Shown in pieces: positions 1 through 4,292 of a DNA stretch of 5,511 nt (positions are counted from its first letter, which is position 1; every line of letters starts with the position of its first letter). Position numbers and translations under genes: made by a program. Source of the DNA: Chloroflexota bacterium (GTDB lineage Bacteria > Chloroflexota > Anaerolineae > Anaerolineales > Villigracilaceae); NCBI GenBank assembly GCA_021823555.1, contig JAKANW010000256.1:1-5511 (forward strand), in the 5' to 3' direction. Under the pieces are notes generated by a model that was not told where the DNA came from, did no database searches, and worked only from the letters and a program-made list of their open reading frames with translations.

Positions 1-648
1 GAGGCTGCCGCGGCGGCCGCTGCCGATCGGCGCGTGATGGTCGGCTTCAACCGCCGCTTCGCGCCGCAGGTGGTCAAGGTCAAGTCGCTGCTCGCCGCCA
101 CGCCGGCGCCCAAGGCGTTCGTGATGACGGTCAACGCCGGCGCGATTCCCGCGCAGCACTGGACGCAGGACCTGGCGGTCGGCGGCGGGCGCATCATCGG
201 CGAAGGCTGTCACTTCATTGACCTGATCACCTTCCTGGTCGGCGCGGCACCTGTCAGCGTGAGCGCGCACGCGCTGCCAAATCAAGGCAAGTACCGCGAA
301 GACAACGTCTCCATGACCTTCACTTTTCCCGATGGCTCGCTCGGCATCGTGGACTATCTCGCCAACGGCGACAAGTCCTTCCCCAAGGAGCGCGTCGAGG
401 TCTTTTGCGGCGGAAATATCGCGATTCTGGATGACTTCGTTTCGCTGACGACTGTTGAAAATGGAAAGAGGAAAGTGGAAAGAGGCGCTCAGGACAAAGG
501 CTGGAAGAACGAAATGTCCGCCTTTGCCACAGCCATCCGCGAGGGTGGCCGACCGCCGATTCCCTACGAGCAACTCATCGGCGTGACCAAATCCACGTTT
601 GCGGCGATGGAGTCGATTCGAAAAGGTGGAGCACAGCCCTGTTCTTGA
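1..648 (+). CDS. Gfo/Idh/MocA-family oxidoreductase, C-terminal part (5' end outside window)
   Basis: The reading frame is open from base 1 to the TGA at 646-648, so the gene starts upstream; the GTG at 34 is internal, not a start. The 215 visible residues contain GFNRRFAP near the beginning and GGRIIGEGCHFIDL about 50 residues later. Both are hallmarks of the Gfo/Idh/MocA NAD(P)-dependent oxidoreductase fold, where the second block (with its His) lines the active site at the start of the C-terminal alpha/beta domain. The GFNRRFAP form is, from memory, typical of bi-domain proteins that fuse a zinc-type alcohol dehydrogenase to a Gfo/Idh domain, often found in cell-surface sugar biosynthesis loci; the missing N-terminus prevents confirmation. 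Substrate cannot be read from the sequence. Codon use is GC-rich, unlike the AT-rich block that starts near 1405. The last codons overlap the -35 box of the next operon. Confidence 0.88.
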   Translation, partial: EAAAAAAADRRVMVGFNRRFAPQVVKVKSLLAATPAPKAFVMTVNAGAIPAQHWTQDLAVGGGRIIGEGCHFIDLITFLVGAAPVSVSAHALPNQGKYREDNVSMTFTFPDGSLGIVDYLANGDKSFPKERVEVFCGGNIAILDDFVSLTTVENGKRKVERGAQDKGWKNEMSAFATAIREGGRPPIPYEQLIGVTKSTFAAMESIRKGGAQPCS

Positions 649-672
649 CGAATACCGATTGTCTGATATACT
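645..672 (+). promoter_or_regulatory. Sigma-70-type promoter of the toxin-antitoxin operon
   Basis: TTGACG (645-650) and TATACT (667-672) match the -35 and -10 consensus at five of six positions each and are separated by 16 bp. Transcription would begin near 679-681, about 20 bases before the antitoxin start. The -35 box overlaps the TGA stop of the upstream oxidoreductase gene (646-648), so the two transcription units are packed with no spare sequence. This is read directly from the sequence; activity is inferred. Confidence 0.75.
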
Positions 673-691
673 GAAAATCAGATAGTCAGAC
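661..691 (+). promoter_or_regulatory. Inverted-repeat operator over the TA promoter
   Basis: The arms GTCTGATATACTGA (661-674) and TCAGATAGTCAGAC (678-691) are inverted repeats with a 3-base centre; 10 of 14 positions pair, with GTCTGA/TCAGAC at the outside and CTGA/TCAG at the inside. The site covers the whole -10 box and the expected transcription start. That placement suits negative autoregulation by the antitoxin, alone or in complex with the toxin, as known for AbrB/MazE- and VapB-type antitoxins. Binding is inferred. Confidence 0.7.
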
Positions 692-701
692 AGGAGCGAA
701 A

Positions 702-971
702 ATGAACAATACATTTAAAGTTCAAGTGGTTCGGCGAGGTTTGATTACCTTGCCGAAGGAATTGCGTGAGCAGAATCGCATTGACGAAGGCGATACCCTG
801 ACCTTGATTGACCTCGGCGAGGGCGTCTTTGTGATGAGTCCGCGGCGTTCACGAGTGGATGAGATTGCCAATAAGTTGGCGCGTGAGTGGCGGGAATCCG
901 GCGAGACACTCGAATCCATGTTGAAGACGCTGCGTGAAGTCCGTGCCGACTATGACTCGAAAAAACGTTAG
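702..971 (+). CDS. AbrB/SpoVT-MazE-fold antitoxin
   Basis: An 89-residue protein. Residues about 5-45 form an AbrB/SpoVT swapped-hairpin DNA-binding domain: a short strand with VQVVRRGLITLPKELRE, then a region rich in D/E and hydrophobics (DEGDTLTLIDLGEGVFVMSP) typical of the second half of the fold. Residues about 50-89 are a charged helical tail, the part that in this class wraps round the toxin. The ATG at 702 is well supported by AGGAG at 692-696 with 5 bases of spacing. The following PIN gene starts inside this one, so the pair is almost certainly co-transcribed and translationally coupled. It should neutralise the PIN ribonuclease and bind the inverted repeat just upstream. The family call rests on the motif; the target specificity is inferred. 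Confidence 0.87.
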   Translation: MNNTFKVQVVRRGLITLPKELREQNRIDEGDTLTLIDLGEGVFVMSPRRSRVDEIANKLAREWRESGETLESMLKTLREVRADYDSKKR

Positions 972-1404
972 GGTGTTTCTCGATACCAGTGTTCTGTTCG
1001 CCGCGGTGTTATCGTCCACGGGCGGAGCGCGTAAATTATTTCTTTTGGGGGAAGCGGGTTTGTTGGAGTTGGTGGTTGGCCCCAATATTCTGCGTGAAGC
1101 GGATGAAGTAGTTCGGAGAAAGGCATCCGCATCTTTGCCCTTGCTGGCGCAATTATTGGAAATAGGGAAGGTGCATACTGTCTCCGCACCGACGCCCAGG
1201 CAGATTGCATCTGCCCGAAAAATGGTTGCCTATGTACCTGACGCCCAGGTGCTTGCCGAGGCAATTCGCTCCGAAGCAGATTGGTTTGTGACACACGACA
1301 AGGAACATTTTCTCAAAGCGAAAGCAACCATCAATCTTTCCTTTGAAATCGGCACCCCTGGCGATTTGCTCCAGAAATTCAAGGATGAGTTTTATCTTCC
1401 ATAG
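952..1404 (+). CDS. PIN-domain ribonuclease toxin
   Basis: A 150-residue protein if the ATG at 952 is used, overlapping the antitoxin gene by 20 bases; a GTG at 934 in the same frame is an alternative but would add six residues that do not look like part of the fold. The PIN-domain acidic residues are visible: D11 in RVFLDTSVLF, E49 in NILREADEVV, D97 in PDAQVLAEA, and D116 in FVTHDKEHF. They would coordinate Mg2+/Mn2+ for single-strand RNA cleavage. The full set and near-full domain length argue for an intact toxin. There is no strong Shine-Dalgarno in front of 952, so coupling to antitoxin translation is likely. The RNA target (tRNA, rRNA or mRNA) cannot be told from sequence. The family most resembles the putative TA toxins of the COG1569 type, a recollection only. 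Confidence 0.88.
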   Translation: MTRKNVRVFLDTSVLFAAVLSSTGGARKLFLLGEAGLLELVVGPNILREADEVVRRKASASLPLLAQLLEIGKVHTVSAPTPRQIASARKMVAYVPDAQVLAEAIRSEADWFVTHDKEHFLKAKATINLSFEIGTPGDLLQKFKDEFYLP

Positions 1405-1542
1405 TTTCTGTGCCAGGTCCACGGTCGCGGCGGTGGAATCAATTAGAATAGACAGCAAAGTTGATATTTCATGATAGGGTAGCCCATGACCGCCAGCTGT
1501 CCCCTTCGCGTTTTCTTTGCCATTCCAAAGCTGACGTGCTCA

Positions 1543-1570
1543 CCGCGTGCGAGTACGCGGTTATTTTATT
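1543..1570 (+). terminator. Probable intrinsic terminator of the TA operon
   Basis: CCGCGT (1543-1548) and ACGCGG (1555-1560) form a perfect 6-bp GC-rich stem with a 6-base loop, followed by TTATTTTATT. The U-run is interrupted, so efficiency may be modest. It lies 140 bases after the toxin stop and directly beyond the stop codon of the possible minus-strand gene, where it could also act as a stem without a U-tract. Confidence 0.5.
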
Positions 1571-1746
1571 AGGCTCAATAAAGCATCCACCAACTTTATA
1601 ATTGGTGTTGGCGACAAGAGCGCACCAAATATGGTCAGGCAGGAAATTGCCCAACGCGTAGGTAAAGATAACTCGGCTAAGATTTTACCGTTGCGAATTT
1701 GCACTTTGAAAAGTAATGCTTGTTTTGTTCGTTTAGTGTGTTTCAT
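1561..1746 (-). CDS. Possible small hydrophobic protein, unknown
   Basis: A 61-residue open frame on the minus strand. The start is the best reason to believe it: ATG at 1746-1744 preceded by AGGAG (plus-strand CTCCT, 1754-1758) with 7 bases of spacing and an A-rich stretch further upstream. The first 21 residues are strongly basic (MKHTKRTKQ and further K/R). Residues about 32-60 are mostly hydrophobic, with WAISCLTIFGALLSP followed by a second apolar stretch, which could be one membrane helix or an amphipathic hairpin. I recognise no family. It is divergent from the HTH-FGE gene and shares a short control region with it. An overlapping minus-strand frame at 1469-1654 has no comparable start. 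It could be a real small peptide or chance; the ribosome binding site tips the balance only slightly. Confidence 0.38.
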   Translation of the reverse strand: MKHTKRTKQALLFKVQIRNGKILAELSLPTRWAISCLTIFGALLSPTPIIKLVDALLSLIK

Positions 1747-1784
1747 CGGAATTCTCCTTTTTTGAAATCCGATGAGCGCTCATC
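1743..1784. promoter_or_regulatory. Nested palindromes in the divergent control region
   Basis: GATGAGCGCTCATC at 1771-1784 is a perfect 14-bp palindrome, the size of a dimeric HTH operator. Overlapping it, TCATCGGA (1743-1750) and TCCGATGA (1768-1775) make a perfect 8-bp inverted repeat separated by 17 bases. On the minus strand that second repeat would put the start codon of the small gene in a stem and its AGGAG in the loop. The palindrome ends 34 bases before the ATG of the HTH-FGE gene, a suitable place for a repressor. Function is inferred from position and symmetry. Confidence 0.5.
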
Positions 1785-1818
1785 TGCCACAACTTTACGC
1801 TTGAAGAAGGCGGTTGTC

Positions 1819-3261
1819 ATGGACAACATTGTCCACACTCCATTGCCCCCAGAAGAACAGGAACGCCTGACTCGTCTTCAGGAAGAGCTTGAAGGTCAGG
1901 AGTTGACTGTACTATTGGAGCGGATTCAAAAACAATTTGATTTGTCCGTGAATCAAATTGCAATTGCAGCAGGTATGGATGAATCGGCTTTGCATAAGAT
2001 ACTTAAAGGGGAAAACCGTGAATTCAAAGCGGAACATGTGGACGCATTATTAGATTACCTTGAACAACAAGGTAAATTGAAAAACACTTATGAATTAGCT
2101 ATCTGGAAACGAGCATTGCGAGTGTCTGCATTTTTACACTTTGATATTTACAAGGCAGTTGAGCCGCGTTTGTTGAAGATCGAAGATACGGTTAAACGAA
2201 TTGAGGCTTTGAAAACATACCTTCGCGAGCACTATCCAGCACTAGCCGAGACCTATAATAAATCTGGCGGTACATTCCCTGTTTTAGTGCCCTTGTTTGA
2301 TATTGCCGCACGCGAGTTGAACAAACGTTGGGGCTGGATTCGGATTCCTTCTGGCTATCGGTTGAACCACATTAGCAAGAATCACTATAGTTTGATCAGT
2401 ACTGATCTGTTCCCAAAGGAGATTGGGAACCTGGGAGCCGATTTGGACATAGAGGATACAGGCTTTGGTACGTACTCCATTAAGCGACGTGCAGCTACTC
2501 AAATGAGTATAAAACATTCGCAAGAGTCGAACATCTTGAACTTGGGTGGCATGGAATTTATGCGCGTACAAGCAGGTAGGTTTTTGATGGGGAGTAACAA
2601 TGGTGACAGTGATGAAAAGCCTCAACACTCTGTTGACCTTCCTTATGATTATTGGATAGCTCATTATCTTGTGACAAATGAACAATACAATACATATGTC
2701 AAATCAAAAGGGATAAAACACCCTGTGAATGACTGGGAAAAGAAAAAAGATCATCCTGTTACTTATGTTTCATGGCATGACGCAATTTCATATTGTGAAT
2801 GGTGTAATAATTTATTCAAAGGGGAGATTCCCGCTGGAATGATATTGCGCCTTCCGACCGAAGCAGAGTGGGAAAAAGCAGCGCGTGGCACTGACGGACG
2901 AGAATATCCTTGGGGCAATGTGTTTGATAAAAATAAATGCAACACAAGTGAAAGCGGTAAAGAAAATACAACACCTGTGGGCTTATATTCTCCGCATGGC
3001 GACTCGCCTTATGGTTGTTCGGATATGGCAGGCAATGTGTGGAAATGGACATATGGTTTATATAAGCCTTATCCTTACAAGCCCAATGATGGGCGTAATA
3101 AATGGAATTCGTCTGGTGATAGATGTGTACGTGGCGGCTCGTGGTTTGGGAATTTTACCTATGCACGTGTTTCTTTTCGCCTTAATCGTAACCCAGATTA
3201 TGTAATTGAAAATTTTGGTTTCCTTATGACTATATCCCAAATTGGCGAATTGATTATTTAG
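1819..3261 (+). CDS. HTH-like domain fused to FGE/SUMF1-fold (C-type-lectin-like) protein
   Basis: A 480-residue protein from the ATG at 1819, chosen because GAAGAAGG lies at 1803-1810 with 8 bases of spacing; the frame is open further up to a TTG at 1720, but that stretch is over the control region and not protein-like. Residues about 12-28 look coiled-coil; 30-85 resemble an XRE-type helix-turn-helix (SVNQIAIAAGMDESALHKILKGE). Residues 90-240 are a helical then mixed linker I do not recognise. Residues 243-475 are an FGE-sulfatase/SUMF1 fold, shown by AGRFLMGS (252-259), RLPTEAEWEKAARG (344-357), YPWGN (363-367), DMAGNVWKW (402-410) and VRGGSW (437-442). The cysteine pair that true formylglycine-generating enzymes use just before the C-terminal GF motif is absent, so catalysis of Cys-to-formylglycine is unlikely; a binding or sensing role fits better. 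No signal peptide. Codon use is clearly AT-rich compared with both flanks, suggesting acquisition. Confidence 0.85.
   Translation: MDNIVHTPLPPEEQERLTRLQEELEGQELTVLLERIQKQFDLSVNQIAIAAGMDESALHKILKGENREFKAEHVDALLDYLEQQGKLKNTYELAIWKRALRVSAFLHFDIYKAVEPRLLKIEDTVKRIEALKTYLREHYPALAETYNKSGGTFPVLVPLFDIAARELNKRWGWIRIPSGYRLNHISKNHYSLISTDLFPKEIGNLGADLDIEDTGFGTYSIKRRAATQMSIKHSQESNILNLGGMEFMRVQAGRFLMGSNNGDSDEKPQHSVDLPYDYWIAHYLVTNEQYNTYVKSKGIKHPVNDWEKKKDHPVTYVSWHDAISYCEWCNNLFKGEIPAGMILRLPTEAEWEKAARGTDGREYPWGNVFDKNKCNTSESGKENTTPVGLYSPHGDSPYGCSDMAGNVWKWTYGLYKPYPYKPNDGRNKWNSSGDRCVRGGSWFGNFTYARVSFRLNRNPDYVIENFGFLMTISQIGELII
3121..3258 (+). other. Variable-region-like C-terminus of the FGE-fold protein
   Basis: Codons 435-480 follow the layout of the variable region of diversity-generating retroelement targets: conserved VRGGSW, then positions that are normally Asn in such proteins filled with mixed residues (F443, F446, T447, Y448, F453, L455, R457, Y461, I463), then NFGF and a short fixed tail. 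Several of the odd residues use NNT or NNC codons (TTT, TAT, CTT, ATT, ACC) beside unmutated AAT/AAC, as adenine mutagenesis of AAY would give. V462 (GTA) and G444 (GGG) fit less well. Ordinary FGE-fold proteins share the same frame motifs, so this is suggestive only; no template repeat or reverse transcriptase is in the window. Confidence 0.35.
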
Positions 3262-3273
3262 TCAAAAGTAAAC

Positions 3274-3304
3274 TTTCAACCTGCAACCTTCAAACCTTCC
3301 AACT
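3274..3304 (+). repeat. Degenerate CAACC-type short tandem repeat
   Basis: Four imperfect 7-8 base units (TTTCAACC, TGCAACC, TTCAAACC, TTCCAACT) run directly into the AGGAG ribosome binding site (3305-3309) of the DapA-family gene. The tract is nearly free of G on the plus strand and would be unstructured in RNA, perhaps keeping the ribosome binding site open. Role is inferred; it may be simple low-complexity sequence. Confidence 0.45.
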
Positions 3305-3314
3305 AGGAGTACTC

Positions 3315-4187
3315 ATGAAATTAAAAGGCATTTACGCCCCCATCGTCACCCCCTTCAACGCGGACGAAAGCATCAACTACCCCGTCCTTGAAGGACTGAT
3401 CGAATACCTGATCGCCAACAAGATTGCAGGACTTGTCCCAGGTGGCACAACGGGAGAAGTCTACGCCTTCACCGAACAGGAACGGCTGGACATTTTCAAA
3501 TTCGTCAAAGAAAAAGTCAATGGGCGGGTCACGCTCATTGCCGGCACAAACTCTGGCGCCACGCGCGACGTCATCCGCTACTCGCAGATCGCCGAGCAGA
3601 TGGGCTACGACGCGCTCATGATCGCTGTCCCGCCGTATTCGCGTCCGGACCAGCGCGAACTGCTGGCGCATTATTCCGCCGTCGCCGAGTCGGTCAAGAT
3701 ACCCATTGTGCTCTACAACTTCCCCTGGCGCGCCGGCACTGAAGTCGGCTACGAGGTGCTGGACGGCCTGACCCGCTACGATCACGTCATCGGCATCAAG
3801 GAAGCCAGCGGCGAGATGGCACGCGTCTACGAAATGCGCCTGCGCTACGGTGACCGCTATCAAATGATCTGCGGCTCCGACGACCAGGCCCTCGACTACT
3901 TCCTGTGGGGCACGACATCATGGATCGGCGGCGCCGCCTCCTGCGCTCCGCTCGAACATCACAACGTCCTCGAAGCCGCCCTCGTCAACGACTTCGTCAC
4001 CGCCCGCAAGCACATGGACAAGCTCCTCCCGCTCCTCCGCAGCCTGGAAAGCGGCGGCTACACTCAAAAGGTCAAACTTGGCTGCGAACTGCTCGGCATC
4101 CCCGTCGGCAATCCGCGCCGTCCATTGTTGCCCCTCACCGCTGAAGACCGCGCGGAATTTGAGCGAATCTTCAAAACCCTCAATTAA
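3315..4187 (+). CDS. DapA/NAL-family protein, probable pyrroline-4-hydroxy-2-carboxylate deaminase
   Basis: A 290-residue class I aldolase-type TIM barrel, full length for the dihydrodipicolinate synthase/N-acetylneuraminate lyase family. Visible active-site residues are the GGTTGE carboxylate-binding loop (43-48), Y108 in PPYSRP, the proton-relay Y134 and R139 in YNFPWRAG, and the Schiff-base lysine K162 in IGIKEASG; each is one residue beyond its counterpart in E. coli DapA. The ATG at 3315 has AGGAG at 3305-3309. The family covers several reactions: lysine synthesis, sugar-acid aldolases, and deamination in hydroxyproline degradation. The next gene is a 4-hydroxyproline 2-epimerase homologue, separated by about 100 bases and in the same direction. 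I therefore favour the deaminase that converts 1-pyrroline-4-hydroxy-2-carboxylate to 2-oxoglutarate semialdehyde and ammonia. A true DapA or another keto-acid aldolase remains possible. GC-rich, housekeeping-like codon use. Confidence 0.9.
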   Translation: MKLKGIYAPIVTPFNADESINYPVLEGLIEYLIANKIAGLVPGGTTGEVYAFTEQERLDIFKFVKEKVNGRVTLIAGTNSGATRDVIRYSQIAEQMGYDALMIAVPPYSRPDQRELLAHYSAVAESVKIPIVLYNFPWRAGTEVGYEVLDGLTRYDHVIGIKEASGEMARVYEMRLRYGDRYQMICGSDDQALDYFLWGTTSWIGGAASCAPLEHHNVLEAALVNDFVTARKHMDKLLPLLRSLESGGYTQKVKLGCELLGIPVGNPRRPLLPLTAEDRAEFERIFKTLN

Positions 4188-4189
4188 AA

Positions 4190-4279
4190 TGTCGTTGCGA
4201 GGAGTGTTCTTTGCGACGAAGCAACCCCCAACTACCAGGAGATTGCTTCGGGCGGGAGAACGCCGCCCTCGCAAGGACA
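4190..4279 (+). repeat. Palindromic repeat element, copy A (intergenic)
   Basis: About 90 bp filling most of the gap between the two hydroxyproline-pathway genes; it begins two bases after the TAA of the DapA-family gene and ends 13 bases before the ATG of the epimerase. The ends TGTCGTTGCGAGG (4190-4202) and CCTCGCAAGGACA (4267-4279) are inverted with one mismatch. Inside, CGAAGCAA pairs with TTGCTTCG. It aligns along its whole length, same orientation, with copy B at 4667-4769. As RNA it would fold into a long hairpin between the two cistrons. No coding capacity for a transposase, so it is a MITE- or REP-like non-autonomous element. Confidence 0.85.
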
Positions 4280-4292
4280 CGAAAGAGATTTT

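Larger units (their letters stand above)
1405..1818. other. Intergenic block between the TA operon and the HTH-FGE gene
   Basis: About 410 bases without a certain gene. It holds a plus-strand terminator-like hairpin (1543-1570), a possible 61-residue minus-strand gene (1561-1746), and a palindrome-rich segment (1743-1784). Bases 1405-1542 show no supported gene on either strand: short open frames there have no ribosome binding site or recognisable motif. Composition turns AT-rich from about 1560 onwards, matching the downstream HTH-FGE gene and contrasting with the GC-rich sequence at both ends of the window. Confidence 0.6.

Noticed and set aside
1720..1818. N-terminal extension of the HTH-FGE protein to a TTG at 1720
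   Set aside because: The stretch overlaps the palindromic control region, has no ribosome binding site, and a good one precedes the ATG at 1819.
2284..2685. Minus-strand frame of 133 codons inside the HTH-FGE gene
   Set aside because: The product is an unstructured, cysteine- and histidine-rich mixture typical of an antisense shadow; the plus strand carries the FGE motifs.
1819..3261. True formylglycine-generating sulfatase activator or EgtB-type iron enzyme
   Set aside because: The C-terminal FGE cysteine pair is missing, no sulfatase gene is near, and I see no EgtB-type His iron site in the HTH-linked N-terminal half.
3262..3276. Intrinsic terminator after the HTH-FGE gene (AAAG/CTTT hairpin)
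   Set aside because: The stem is only 4 AT-rich pairs with no U-tract after it; too weak to call.
3321..3863. Long minus-strand open frame of 180 codons antisense to the DapA-family gene
   Set aside because: It mirrors a GC-rich gene with a complete set of family motifs on the plus strand; the antisense product has no recognisable motif and no ribosome binding site.
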